Shown here piece after piece: positions 23,239 to 32,056 of a stretch of 48,013 nt of DNA; the stretch's first letter is position 1, and each line of letters begins with the position of its first letter. Under the pieces are notes generated by a model, which had not been told where the DNA came from, ran no database searches, and saw nothing but the letters and a program-made list of their open reading frames with translations. The DNA comes from Gemmatimonadota bacterium (GTDB lineage Bacteria; Gemmatimonadota; Gemmatimonadetes; Longimicrobiales; Gaopeijiaceae), in the NCBI GenBank assembly GCA_003248075.1, contig QJYK01000087.1, positions 1 to 48,013 of the forward strand. Direction: 5' to 3'. The position numbers and the translations under genes were made by a program.

Positions 23239-23336
23239 GAAACGCGGCGTGCAAGGTCCGGGTAACGAGAGGGGACAACCCCATTCTACACAGGCGTCAC
23301 CGCCATAGCCGAGTTGGGCCACAACTCTGCCGACGG

Positions 23337-23417
23337 ATGTGGAAAACATCCTTTTACATATCACATATATCTATTTCAAAAAACGACTTGAGTGTTTCAC
23401 ACGATATTCAACATAAG
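23337..23417 (+). promoter_or_regulatory. AT-rich leader/promoter region of the homocysteine methyltransferase gene
   Basis: About 80 bases of strikingly AT-rich sequence, including TTTTACATATCACATATAT and repeated A and T runs, in an otherwise GC-rich window. The 360-base gap 23058-23417 contains no supported gene; it holds the imuB upstream repeats and this region. An in-frame ATG at 23337 would add 27 residues that look like translated promoter. Confidence 0.4.
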
Positions 23418-24374
23418 GTGAACTCCACGCTCCAGAACCCGTTTGCCCCCTTCCTCGAGCAGCAGGGGGTCGCGTTGCTCGACGGGGGGCTGGCCACCAC
23501 CCTCGAGGCCAAGGGCCACGACCTCGCCGACCCCCTCTGGTCCGCCCGCGTCCTCCTCGAAGAGCCCAGCGCCGTCGCCGACGTCCACGCCGCCTATCTG
23601 GCAGCCGGAGCCGACTGCATCACGACCGCGACCTACCAGGCGACCTTCGAAGGATTCGAGCGCCGTGGCCTCGACAGAACCGCGGCCAGCGAGGTGCTGC
23701 TGCGTGCGGTGCGTCTCGCCGTCGGGACACGCGACGCCTTCTGGGCCCGACCGGAGCATCGGAACGGCCGGCTACGACCCCTGGTCGCGGCCAGCATCGG
23801 CCCGTACGGAGCGTTTCTGGCCGACGGCTCCGAATACACGGGCCGGTACGACCTCGACGTGGACGGCCTGGAGGCATTCCACGCGCCCCGCTGGGATCTC
23901 CTGGCGGCATCCGACGTCGACGTCCTGGCGTGTGAGACCATCCCCTCCCTCGCGGAGGCGCGCGCGCTCCTCCGGCTCCTCGGCCGGACGCCCGGCCGCT
24001 GCGCATGGTTGAGCTTCCAGTGCCGGGACGACGCCCACCTGGCCGACGGAACGCCGTTCGAGGCGGCCGTTCGCGAGTGCATGGGGCGCTTCGGCGTCGT
24101 GGCCGTGGGCGTCAACTGCGTGCCCCCGCACCAGGTCTCATCTCTGCTGGATCGCGCCCGGGGGCAGGGCGCGGTGGGGTTGGTGGCCTATCCCAACTCG
24201 GGGGAGGAATGGGATCCCCGTACGAAATCCTGGACGGGCGCGTCATCTCGGGTGGATCCTGCCTCGCTCGCGCCCTCGTGGCGCGCCCGCGGTGCCCAAC
24301 TCGTCGGCGGGTGCTGCCGGATCGGGCCGCAGGGGATCGGACGGATGCGGGACGCCCTGCTCGGGCCGGTTTGA
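23418..24374 (+). CDS. mmuM: Homocysteine S-methyltransferase
   Basis: A 318-aa enzyme starting with GTG. Family landmarks are VALLDGGLATTLEAKGHDL, AGADCITTATYQATFEGF, SIGPYGAFLADGSEYTG, the catalytic-region VNCV and the zinc Cys pair in LVGGCCRIGP. It transfers a methyl group from S-methylmethionine (or related donors) to homocysteine to make methionine in the cytoplasm. The GTG at 23418 is chosen because the conserved NPFAPFLEQQG begins five codons later, while the longer frame enters AT-rich promoter sequence. It stands alone, with a divergent imuB cassette upstream and a 291-base gap to pepA downstream. Confidence 0.9.
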   Translation: MNSTLQNPFAPFLEQQGVALLDGGLATTLEAKGHDLADPLWSARVLLEEPSAVADVHAAYLAAGADCITTATYQATFEGFERRGLDRTAASEVLLRAVRLAVGTRDAFWARPEHRNGRLRPLVAASIGPYGAFLADGSEYTGRYDLDVDGLEAFHAPRWDLLAASDVDVLACETIPSLAEARALLRLLGRTPGRCAWLSFQCRDDAHLADGTPFEAAVRECMGRFGVVAVGVNCVPPHQVSSLLDRARGQGAVGLVAYPNSGEEWDPRTKSWTGASSRVDPASLAPSWRARGAQLVGGCCRIGPQGIGRMRDALLGPV

Positions 24375-24665
24375 GGCGCCGCGGACCAGCCCGGATCGTG
24401 CCGCCTCGGGGGCCTCGTCTTGCACCCGTCGTTCGGCGCGGAATAACTTCGGAGTCCCGCGCCATCGCGCGCCGTAACCGTCCGATCTCCCAAAAATCGC
24501 CGGAGAGTCCCGTGGCCCAGGACCTGGCCGTCGTCCCGCAGGGCGCCCGTGTCTCGGCTGCTGGCGGAGTGTGTCGGGCTCACGGAGCCGCCGGCGCCCG
24601 CGACCGGCGAAGCGGCCGTCCGCCGCAGGGGACATGACCGTCACTCCGTTCACGGGCACCGTCCG
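24375..24665 (+). other. Gap without a supported gene
   Basis: About 290 GC-rich bases between mmuM and the aminopeptidase gene. Frames open here on both strands give only low-complexity Arg/Pro/Ala-rich translations. I see no convincing hairpin or small gene. It must hold the promoter of the aminopeptidase gene. Confidence 0.5.
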
Positions 24666-26159
24666 ATGCAGGTCCGAGTCCTAGACGCCGATCCGATCTC
24701 GCACCCCACCCCGCTTCTCGCCGTGCCCGTCTTCGAAGGCACCTCGGGGGCCGAGGGGCTGTTGTCACGGCTCGACGCAGTCACCGAACGGGGTGTCTCG
24801 CGAGCGCTCGGCACGAGCGACGTGAAGGGACGGCTCAGGGACGAGGTCATCGTGTACGGCTCGGGCTCGGGGCCCGAGCGTGTGGCGCTGTTGGGGGCCG
24901 GGGCGCTCGAGGGGCTCGACAGGGAGGGCGTGCGCCGACTCGCCGCGCGTGCGGTTCGGGCCGCGGAACGGCTGGGGCTCGCCTCGGTCTCCCTCTGCCT
25001 CGAGGGGGCCGACACGCTCGAGGCTTCCGTCCTGGGGCAGGCCGCCGCGGAGGGCGCCTGTCTGGCGGCCTGGCGCTACACGGAGCTCAAGGGGCCGCCC
25101 CGGGAGGGCGACCCACCGATCCCCGTCACGGCCGTCGAGCTCCTGGGCGCCACCGCGATCGAAGCGCTGCGGGCGGGGGCGACGGCGGGCGAGGCCGTTG
25201 CAGCGGGGGAGAATCTTGCGCGCACGCTTCAGTCGCGGCCGGGAAATCTGGCCACGCCGTCGCACCTGGCCTCGGAGGCGGAGCGGGTCGCCTCCGACAC
25301 GGGGCTCCGGGTGACCATCTTCGACGAGGCCCGTCTCGCCGAAGAGGGGATGCATGCGATCCTGGCCGTGTCACGGGGATCCCAGGAGGAGGCCCGGTTG
25401 ATCGTCCTGGAGCACCGTGGCGGACGCGAGGGGGAGCCGCCGATGGTGCTGGTCGGCAAGGGGCTCACCTTCGACGCCGGCGGCATCTCCCTGAAGCCCG
25501 CCGGGGGCATGGAGGACATGAAGTTCGACATGTCCGGGGGCGCGGCCGTCATCGGGGCCATGCACGCGATCGCGACGCTCGGAGTCCCGGCCAACGTGGT
25601 CGGGATCGTGCCGTCCTCCGAAAACCTGCCGTCGGGTTCGGCCCTCAAGCCCGGAGACGTGATTCGGACGCTCGCGGGCAAGACCGTGGAGGTGACCAAC
25701 ACCGACGCCGAAGGGCGTCTAATCCTGGCGGACGCCCTGGCCTGGGGCGCGCGCCTGCGACCGGCGGCCATGGTCGATTGCGCGACGTTGACCGGGGCCG
25801 TGGTGATCGGCCTCGGGAACCACGCGGCGGCGGTCCTCGGGACCGACGAGGGGCTGATCGAGGAGCTGCGTGAGGCCGGAAGTCGCTCCGGGGAGCGCTG
25901 CTGGCCGTTGCCGCTCTGGGAGGAGTACCGCAAGCAGCTCGAGAGCGAGACCGCCGATCTGGTGAACGTGGGCGGGCGACCCGCTGGAACGATCACGGCG
26001 GCGTGCTTCCTGTCGGAGTTCGTCGAGGACATTCCCTGGGCGCACCTGGACATCGCCGGGACGGCTTACGGGGACGGGAAGCTCCCCTACCAGCGCAAAG
26101 GGGGCTACGGCTTTCCGACGAGGCTGCTGGTCGAGTGGGTGAGGAGCCGGGCCGCCTGA
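24666..26159 (+). CDS. pepA: Leucyl aminopeptidase, family M17
   Basis: A 497-aa cytosolic metallopeptidase. The C-terminal catalytic domain has LVGKGLTFDAGGISLKP with the metal-binding Lys and Asp, MEDMKFDMSGGA, the signature NTDAEGRL and DCATLTGA; the N-terminal domain (about 1-170) is the variable macro-like fold of M17. It releases N-terminal residues from peptides using two metal ions, normally as a hexamer. No strong ribosome site marks ATG 24666; it fits the usual N-terminus and no nearer in-frame start is better. The next gene starts two bases after its stop. Confidence 0.92.
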   Translation: MQVRVLDADPISHPTPLLAVPVFEGTSGAEGLLSRLDAVTERGVSRALGTSDVKGRLRDEVIVYGSGSGPERVALLGAGALEGLDREGVRRLAARAVRAAERLGLASVSLCLEGADTLEASVLGQAAAEGACLAAWRYTELKGPPREGDPPIPVTAVELLGATAIEALRAGATAGEAVAAGENLARTLQSRPGNLATPSHLASEAERVASDTGLRVTIFDEARLAEEGMHAILAVSRGSQEEARLIVLEHRGGREGEPPMVLVGKGLTFDAGGISLKPAGGMEDMKFDMSGGAAVIGAMHAIATLGVPANVVGIVPSSENLPSGSALKPGDVIRTLAGKTVEVTNTDAEGRLILADALAWGARLRPAAMVDCATLTGAVVIGLGNHAAAVLGTDEGLIEELREAGSRSGERCWPLPLWEEYRKQLESETADLVNVGGRPAGTITAACFLSEFVEDIPWAHLDIAGTAYGDGKLPYQRKGGYGFPTRLLVEWVRSRAA

Positions 26160-26161
26160 CC

Positions 26162-28093
26162 GTGCTCCGCAACCCGCTTCAGGGGACCTGCTCAGGGCCG
26201 TGGGGCGCCCGCGGGCCGATCGTTGCCCTCGTGCTCCTGATCCTCGGACCGTTGACGCTTCCCACGAGGACATCGGCGCAGGAGCGGCCCGACTCGATTC
26301 GCCCGGACACCACGGCAGCGCAGGAGCGGCCCGATACGATCCCTGCCGACTCGGTGTCCGTGGACACCGTCTTCTATAACCTCCCGGACCTGGACCGACC
26401 GATCGCTCGCGGCTGGGAAACGGGGGTCTGGGTCTGGGCCGAAGACGAGATCGCGGCCTCCGGGGCGCTCACCCTCGTCGACCTCTTCCTCGAGGTCCCC
26501 GGCATCCTGCCCCTCCTGACTGGCGACTACGCGACGCCCCAGGTGGCCACCGCCTTCGGCATGGGCGGTGGGCGGATTCGCGTCCTCCGGGACGGCTTCG
26601 AGCTCTTTCCCCTGGAGGGCGGGGTCCCGGACTTCACACGTATCGGGCTGGCGGGAATCGGTCGTGTGCGTCTGGTACGGGGCGGCACCGAGTTGCGGAT
26701 CGAGCTGACCAGCCTGGACCAGCACGACGCCCGGCCCTTCTCCGTGATCGAGGCCGGGACCGGCGACCTGAACACGAACTTCCTCCGGGGAGCGTTCCTC
26801 GGGCCCCGTGCGCTCGGGGGGAGCGTCGCCGCGGGCCTGGAGCGCGTGGACAGCCGAGGTTCGCGCGGGGACGAGCCGGGGCAGCGGACCGGAACCTGGC
26901 TGCGCTATCAGGTCCACCGCGGCGACGAGGCCGGCCTTGCGTTGGACTTTCGCCGGATGGGCTCCAGCGGCGAGATCGAGACCTACGCCGCGGAAGTGAC
27001 CCGCACGGACTGGACGGTGCGGGGCCGCGCCCGTGTCGCCGGTAGGCTGACCGGCGAGGCGTACTACGGCCGATCCATCCACGACATGGGCGACACGCGG
27101 GAAGCCTACGGCGCGGAGGGAGGAACGCGTTCCCAGGTGGGCGTGCGGGCGTTTTTCGAGGGGCCGGGGGTGATCGCCTCGGCGGCGTATCGTCGTTTCG
27201 AGGGGGACGCGCTGCCACGGGGGCGGCTGGAAGCGAGCCTGGAGGCCTGGGCGGGCGCCGCGGGAGGACTCGCCTTCGACGCCGACCGTGCTACGTGGCG
27301 AGGTACCACGGCCACCACGACGCGTGCCCGCGCCTGGACCGCCCCCTTCTGGGGGCTGTCCCTCTTCGGGTCGTGGGAGAACGGGACCGCCGGGGCCCGG
27401 CCGGGCCCCGTGATGGATCGCTCGCCGCCGCCGGATACCAGCGCGGCCGAGCCATCCGATACGACCGCGACGCAGGCCGATGAGGAGCCCGCCTTCCACC
27501 TTTCGGACCGGACCGCGACGCGGGTCGGGGCGATGTTCTCCTGGAGGGGCCTGGCGTTGTCGGGGGCGCGACTCCGGCTGGAGGCGGACTCCCTGCTTCC
27601 CCTGGGTCTGGAGCCGGACCGCGGACAGCCCGCGCTGCCGGGGGGTGTCCGGTCGGGGTGGGAGCTGTGGGGCCGCATTCCCGCCCCGTTCATGGTCGGC
27701 CTCGCCGCCACGGGCTCGCTGCAACAGTGGGAGCAGGCCTGGTCCTACCTTCCCGAGCGCATCTACCAGGCCTCGCTCGACTACCATCGAACCTTCCTGG
27801 AGTCGGGCAACTTCGAGCTCTGGTTGTCGTTGGGCGTGCGGGGTAGGGACCCGATGACGGTCCGGCAGGTCCTTTCGACGGGCGAGGACGAAGACGGAGC
27901 ACCCACGCTGGAGCTCGCCTCGGTGCCGTTCGCACAGAGCTGGTACGGTAAGATCCAGGCGCGGATCGTGACCGTGCGCATCTTCGTGGGGTGGGAGAAC
28001 TTCACGATCCGCCGCAACCTTCAGGACTTCCCGGACCGCCTGCTCCCGCAGACCCGCGCCGTGTACGGTCTCCGCTGGACGATGTGGAACTGA
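26162..28093 (+). CDS. Plug-domain outer-membrane protein, lineage-specific
   Basis: A 643-aa exported protein starting with GTG two bases after pepA. The signal peptide (about 20-40, ending RTSAQ) leads to a duplicated Asp/Pro/Thr-rich tract, then a plug-like domain: TLVDLFLEVPGILPLL, GRIRVLRDGFELFPLEGG and GIGRVRLVRGGTELRIEL. A long beta-rich region follows, with a second acidic Pro/Asp/Thr-rich insertion (about 418-445), probably a surface loop. No TonB box is visible and the C-terminus is TMWN rather than Phe. It could be a reduced TonB-dependent receptor or a related barrel. Function is not assigned. Confidence 0.78.
   Translation: MLRNPLQGTCSGPWGARGPIVALVLLILGPLTLPTRTSAQERPDSIRPDTTAAQERPDTIPADSVSVDTVFYNLPDLDRPIARGWETGVWVWAEDEIAASGALTLVDLFLEVPGILPLLTGDYATPQVATAFGMGGGRIRVLRDGFELFPLEGGVPDFTRIGLAGIGRVRLVRGGTELRIELTSLDQHDARPFSVIEAGTGDLNTNFLRGAFLGPRALGGSVAAGLERVDSRGSRGDEPGQRTGTWLRYQVHRGDEAGLALDFRRMGSSGEIETYAAEVTRTDWTVRGRARVAGRLTGEAYYGRSIHDMGDTREAYGAEGGTRSQVGVRAFFEGPGVIASAAYRRFEGDALPRGRLEASLEAWAGAAGGLAFDADRATWRGTTATTTRARAWTAPFWGLSLFGSWENGTAGARPGPVMDRSPPPDTSAAEPSDTTATQADEEPAFHLSDRTATRVGAMFSWRGLALSGARLRLEADSLLPLGLEPDRGQPALPGGVRSGWELWGRIPAPFMVGLAATGSLQQWEQAWSYLPERIYQASLDYHRTFLESGNFELWLSLGVRGRDPMTVRQVLSTGEDEDGAPTLELASVPFAQSWYGKIQARIVTVRIFVGWENFTIRRNLQDFPDRLLPQTRAVYGLRWTMWN
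26276..26334 (+). repeat. 42-bp-period tandem duplication
   Basis: The 17-mer GCGCAGGAGCGGCCCGA occurs at 26276-26292 and 26318-26334, 42 bases apart. It encodes two AQERPD units, 14 residues apart, just behind the signal peptide of the plug-domain protein. The period keeps the frame, so unit number could vary between strains. Confidence 0.7.
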
Positions 28094-28105
28094 GGGCGAC
28101 CCGCA

Positions 28106-28137
28106 TTATCTTACCAGGCTCCTTTGCTTGCGGAGCC
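28106..28137 (+). promoter_or_regulatory. Candidate yicC-gmk-rpoZ promoter and leader hairpin
   Basis: The AT-containing TTATCTTA (28106-28113) resembles a -10 element, and GGCTCC/GGAGCC (28117-28122, 28132-28137) can form a 6-bp stem in the leader, about 30 bases before the yicC start. Weak, visual evidence. Confidence 0.3.
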
Positions 28138-28168
28138 AAGGGTACTCGCGGGAGACGGCACGGCGACA

Positions 28169-29056
28169 ATGATCCGAAGCATGACCGGATTCGGCGAATC
28201 CGAGCGCGACACGCCGGCGGGACGGCTCCGGCTCGAGGTGAAGACGGTGAACCACCGGTTCTTCAACGCGAGCGTCAAGACCCCTGGCGGCTTCGACCGT
28301 TTCGAGCGGGACCTCACGGAGGGGCTCCGCAACCATATCGCCCGGGGGCACGTGTCCGCCTACCTCTCCCTCGACCGGCGGACAGCCGAGACCCCGCAGG
28401 GCCCCGTGGCCGACATCGAGAAGGCGCGTCAGTACAAGGCGGCGCTCGAGGCGATCCAGCACGAGCTCGCGATTCCCGGGGCGGTCGAGCTGCCCATGCT
28501 CGCCCGATTCGGCGACCTGCTGAGAGCTCCCGAGCCCGAAGCCGCGCCCAGCGTCGACGCGGAGCTGGTTCGTGAGATGGCCGACGAGGCCGCTCGGGCG
28601 GTCGTTTCCCTTCGGGAGGCCGAAGGCGAGCGGCTCCAAATGGACCTCGAGCAGCGGCTCCGGGCGATGGGGGAGCAGCTGGAGCGCGCGGAGGAGCGTG
28701 CACCGGAGCGGCTCCTCCGGGAGCGCGACCGTCTGAGACGAGCCGTTGCCGAGCTCTCGGAGCAGGTGGACGTCGACGAGGAGCGACTGGCTCGTGAAAT
28801 CGCCTACCTGGCCGAGAGATGGGACATCAGCGAGGAGCTCGTGCGCTTCCGGTCCCACGTCGCGCTGTTCGCGGAGGCGCTCGGGGCGGACGGAGCCGAG
28901 CCGGTCGGCAAGCGGCTGGGATTCCTGGTCCAGGAGATGCACCGGGAGGCCAACACCATCGGGTCCAAAGCCAACGACACGGTGATTGCCGAGGCGTCGA
29001 TGGCGCTCAAGGAGGAGGTCGAGCGCCTGAGGGAGCAGGTGGAGAACGTCGAGTGA
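28169..29056 (+). CDS. yicC: YicC family endoribonuclease
   Basis: A 295-aa protein opening with the family signature MIRSMTGFGESERDTPAGRL, then VKTVNHRFFNASVKTPGGF and ending in GKRLGFLVQEMHREANTIGSKANDTVI before a charged helix. YicC-family proteins act as endoribonucleases on mRNA or small RNA; the end of the protein (DUF1732) is the conserved part. ATG 28169 is used because the signature starts there; an upstream in-frame ATG at 28124 gives an unconserved extension. It overlaps gmk by GTGA, the common yicC-gmk-rpoZ arrangement. Confidence 0.94.
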   Translation: MIRSMTGFGESERDTPAGRLRLEVKTVNHRFFNASVKTPGGFDRFERDLTEGLRNHIARGHVSAYLSLDRRTAETPQGPVADIEKARQYKAALEAIQHELAIPGAVELPMLARFGDLLRAPEPEAAPSVDAELVREMADEAARAVVSLREAEGERLQMDLEQRLRAMGEQLERAEERAPERLLRERDRLRRAVAELSEQVDVDEERLAREIAYLAERWDISEELVRFRSHVALFAEALGADGAEPVGKRLGFLVQEMHREANTIGSKANDTVIAEASMALKEEVERLREQVENVE

Positions 29057-29721
29057 GCGGGATCGATTACCGCCGCTTCCCCATCGTCCTCGCCGCGCCC
29101 AGCGGAACGGGGAAGACCACGCTGGCTCGCAGGCTCGTGGCGACGACTGCCGGGTACCGCTTTTCGGTTTCGGCCACGACGCGCCCCGCCCGGCCGGGGG
29201 AACGCGACGGGGTCGATTACCATTTCAGGGACCGCGCCGCGTTCGAGTCGATGGCAAAGCGAGACGAGCTGGTCGAATGGGCTCAGGTCCATGACCAGCT
29301 CTACGGCACCCCTCGGACCGAGTTGGAAATCGCGGCCCGCAGGGGCGAGCACGTGGTGCTGGATATCGACGTGCAGGGTGCCAGGCAGGTCCGGGCGTCG
29401 GTTCCGGAGGCAGTGCTGATCTTCGTCCTACCGCCGACCGTGCAGGAGCTCCTCGCCCGCATCTCGGGCAGGGGTACCGAAGACCGTGGGGCGGTGGCCC
29501 GCAGATTGCGCACGGCCCTGCAGGAGCTGGACGCAGCCCGGGAGTTCGACTACGTGGTGGTCAACGACGGACTCGATGATTGTCTTGACAGGATTCGGAG
29601 CATCGTGGTCGCGGAAGCGGCCCACCCCCGGCGGATCGTCGGGTTCGAGGAGCTGGTAGGGGCGATGCGGTCGGAGATCGATCGCGCCCTGCGCCAGGAC
29701 TATGCCAACGCAGGTTCATAG
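29053..29721 (+). CDS. gmk: Guanylate kinase
   Basis: A 222-aa enzyme starting with GTG inside the yicC stop. The P-loop APSGTGKTT lies at 15-23, then SATTRPARPGERDGVDYHF (GMP binding), WAQVHDQLYGTP, LDIDVQGARQV and the lid RGTEDRGAVARRL. It phosphorylates GMP to GDP in the cytoplasm for nucleotide and ppGpp metabolism. A GGTGGAG sequence eight bases before the GTG supports this start. rpoZ follows after 12 bases. Confidence 0.95.
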   Translation: MSGIDYRRFPIVLAAPSGTGKTTLARRLVATTAGYRFSVSATTRPARPGERDGVDYHFRDRAAFESMAKRDELVEWAQVHDQLYGTPRTELEIAARRGEHVVLDIDVQGARQVRASVPEAVLIFVLPPTVQELLARISGRGTEDRGAVARRLRTALQELDAAREFDYVVVNDGLDDCLDRIRSIVVAEAAHPRRIVGFEELVGAMRSEIDRALRQDYANAGS

Positions 29722-29733
29722 GAGCAGCCACAG

Positions 29734-29949
29734 ATGCGAGTGTTCACGCCCGTCGAGGTCGCGACCGGCACGGAGAGCAAGTACCTCGGGGTCCTCGTCG
29801 CGGCGAAGTATGCGCGCGAGCTGAATTCCCTCCCGCGCGAGGCGATGCCCCTCGGCGAGGAGAAGAAGCTGACGACCCGATCGCTCGAAGCCCTCACCTC
29901 CGGGCAGATCGAGTTCAGGCTGGTCAAGCGCCGCCGCCGCGAGGAGTAG
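29734..29949 (+). CDS. rpoZ: RNA polymerase omega subunit
   Basis: A 71-aa protein. VATGTESKYLGVLVAAKYARELN matches the alpha-helical region of omega that clamps the beta-prime C-terminus, and KKLTTRSLEALTSGQIEF the conserved second half. It is short and ends in a basic KRRRREE. Preceded by GGAG at proper distance and located between gmk and coaBC, as in many bacteria. It helps assemble RNA polymerase. Confidence 0.9.
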   Translation: MRVFTPVEVATGTESKYLGVLVAAKYARELNSLPREAMPLGEEKKLTTRSLEALTSGQIEFRLVKRRRREE

Positions 29950-29958
29950 CCGCCGACC

Positions 29959-31203
29959 GTGTCGGATCCGGCGCTCGTCCCTCGCCACCCGTGGAAAGGC
30001 CGCCGGGTCGTCCTCGGCGTGACCGGGGGCGTCGCGGCGTACAAGGTCGTCCAGCTCGCCCGCGATCTGACGCTCGTGGGGGCCGACGTCGATGTGGTGA
30101 TGTCGGCGGGCGCCCAGCGCTTCGTCGCACCCCTTTCGTTCGAAGCCGTGACGGGGCGCCCGGTCCACACCCGGCTGTTCAGCGTGGACGGCGCGGCGCT
30201 GCACGTTCGCCTGGGTCTCGACGCCGATGCCGTGTGCGTGGCGCCGGCCACCGCCGACTTCCTGGCTCGTGCCACCCAGGGGCGCGCCGACGACCTTCTG
30301 ACCACGACCCTGCTGGCGACGCGGGCTCCGGTCCTCATCTGTCCGGCGATGAACGACCGCATGTTCGCACACCCCCAGGTGCGGGCCAACCTGGCCCATC
30401 TCCGCGATGCGCTCGGCTACCAGGTCGCCGGGCCGGGACAGGGGCGCCTTGCAGCCGGCGAGGTCGGGGAAGGGCCGGGACGGCTGCTGGAGCCCTGGCA
30501 GCTCCTGGAGCACGTCGGGCGTCTTCTGGGGACCCAGGCCGTCTTCGCGCAGCGCACGGTCCTGGTGACCGCGGGTCCGACCCGAGAGGCCATCGATCCC
30601 GTGCGCTTCGTCGGCAACCGATCGTCGGGACGCATGGGGTACGCGTTGGCGCAGGCGGCATGGCGACGGGGCGCGCGGGTCGTGCTGGTCAGCGGGCCGA
30701 GCTCCCTGACTCCTCCCGAGGGCGTTGAGACGGTCCACGTCGAGACCGCGATCGAGATGCGCGGGGCCGTGGAAGAGGTGCTTCCGGACGCTGACGTTTC
30801 CGTCTTCGCCGCGGCCGTGGCCGACTATCGTCCCCTGTCCTCGAGGGACCACAAGGTGAAACGAGAGCGTCAGGGCTCCTCGCTCTCGGTCGAGCTCACG
30901 GCCAACCCGGACATCGCCTCCGAGACCCGGCCCTCGCGACGCCCCGGGAGCGTGACCGTGGGCTTCGCGTTGGAGACGGAGGACCTGCTCGAGAACGCGG
31001 CACGGAAGCTGACCTCCAAGGGGTTCGACCTCCTGGTGGCGAATGACGCCCTGGAGGCGGGCTCCGGCTTCGAGGTCCGTACCAACCGGGTGACGATCCT
31101 GGCTTGTGATCGCGCGCCGGAGGAACTGCCTCTCCAGTCGAAGGAAGGCGTCGCGGAGCGTGTCCTGGATCGGATCGCCGAGCTTCTCGAGGCCGGGAGG
31201 TGA
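29959..31203 (+). CDS. coaBC: Bifunctional CoaBC (phosphopantothenoylcysteine synthase/decarboxylase)
   Basis: A 414-aa two-domain enzyme of coenzyme A synthesis, with GTG start. The N-terminal flavoprotein CoaC half (about 1-190) has VTGGVAAYK, the active-site His in ALHVRL, APATADFLARATQGRADDLL and the PAMN motif. The CoaB half (about 200-414) shows VTAGPTREAIDPVRFVGNRSSGRMG and AAAVADYRP plus the KVKR Lys. It joins cysteine to phosphopantothenate using CTP, then decarboxylates the product. It overlaps the next gene, a uracil-DNA glycosylase, by GTGA. Confidence 0.95.
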   Translation: MSDPALVPRHPWKGRRVVLGVTGGVAAYKVVQLARDLTLVGADVDVVMSAGAQRFVAPLSFEAVTGRPVHTRLFSVDGAALHVRLGLDADAVCVAPATADFLARATQGRADDLLTTTLLATRAPVLICPAMNDRMFAHPQVRANLAHLRDALGYQVAGPGQGRLAAGEVGEGPGRLLEPWQLLEHVGRLLGTQAVFAQRTVLVTAGPTREAIDPVRFVGNRSSGRMGYALAQAAWRRGARVVLVSGPSSLTPPEGVETVHVETAIEMRGAVEEVLPDADVSVFAAAVADYRPLSSRDHKVKRERQGSSLSVELTANPDIASETRPSRRPGSVTVGFALETEDLLENAARKLTSKGFDLLVANDALEAGSGFEVRTNRVTILACDRAPEELPLQSKEGVAERVLDRIAELLEAGR

Positions 31204-31958
31204 AGGATCGCCGACCCGATGCCGTGGCGGTCGCACGCCTGTTGAGGCAAAGGGTGGAGATGGGTGCCGGCCCCCTCTTCCTGGAGGGCCTCTCCCGGGA
31301 AGAGGCGATCGCGCTGGCGGAGGCAGGCGGACGCCCGGCCCCGCGCCCGGAGAGGCCCGGTACCGTTCCGCCTTCGCCCACCGCGAGACCGCTCCCTGTC
31401 CTCCCCGAGTCGTACGAGCGTCTGCGCGACGCGGCCTTGGCGTGCACGCGCTGCCGCCTCTCCGAGACCCGCACCCAGGTGGTCTTCTCGGACGGGGCCG
31501 TGGACGCGCGACTGGTCGTGGTCGGTGAAGCGCCCGGAGCCAACGAGGACGCCACGGGACTCCCCTTCGTCGGAGCCGCCGGGCAGTTTCTGGACCTTCT
31601 GCTCGCCTCGGTGGATCTGTCCCGTAGGGACACGGTCTACATCTGCAACGTCCTCAAGTGCAGGCCACCGGGGAACCGCAATCCCCTCCCGGACGAGATC
31701 GAGGCCTGTGCTCCCTGGCTGGAGAAGCAGCTGGAGCTGGTCTCACCCCGTGCGCTCCTGGCCGTCGGCACCTTCGCGGCCCAGTCCTTGACCGGGAAAC
31801 AGCAGCCGCTCGGCCGGCTCCGCGGGAGCGTGCACGCGTATCGGGGGCTTCCGGTCGTGGTGACCTACCACCCGGCGGCACTCCTTCGAAACGCCGGGTG
31901 GACCCGGGCGTTCTGGGACGATCTGCAGCTCCTGCGCGAGGTTCTCGACGGCGCCTAG
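31200..31958 (+). CDS. Uracil-DNA glycosylase, family 4 (Fe-S)
   Basis: A 252-aa DNA repair enzyme. After a poorly conserved N-terminal extension of about 75 residues, the catalytic domain shows CTRCRLSETRTQVVF (first two Fe-S Cys), GEAPGANEDATGLPFVGAAGQFLD (active-site loop), NVLKCRPPGNRNP and EIEAC (remaining Cys), and the C-terminal TYHPAALLRN. It removes uracil from DNA. The GTG start overlaps the coaBC stop by four bases; the N-terminal extension is Pro-rich and might be a flexible tether. Confidence 0.93.
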   Translation: MKDRRPDAVAVARLLRQRVEMGAGPLFLEGLSREEAIALAEAGGRPAPRPERPGTVPPSPTARPLPVLPESYERLRDAALACTRCRLSETRTQVVFSDGAVDARLVVVGEAPGANEDATGLPFVGAAGQFLDLLLASVDLSRRDTVYICNVLKCRPPGNRNPLPDEIEACAPWLEKQLELVSPRALLAVGTFAAQSLTGKQQPLGRLRGSVHAYRGLPVVVTYHPAALLRNAGWTRAFWDDLQLLREVLDGA

Positions 31959-32056
31959 ACCCCGTTCGGGCCTCCTTCGGTCGTCCATGCGACAACACGA
32001 TGCATCCGGGGGCGCGAGCGGCTAGATTCAGCGCTTCCGAACCCCCACGTGGCCGC

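Noticed and set aside
23337-23417. Upstream ATG start for mmuM
   Set aside because: The added 27 residues are encoded by AT-rich promoter-like sequence and do not fit the family N-terminus.
28124-28168. Upstream ATG start for yicC
   Set aside because: The conserved MIRSMTGFGES signature begins at 28169, and the extension overlaps the leader hairpin.
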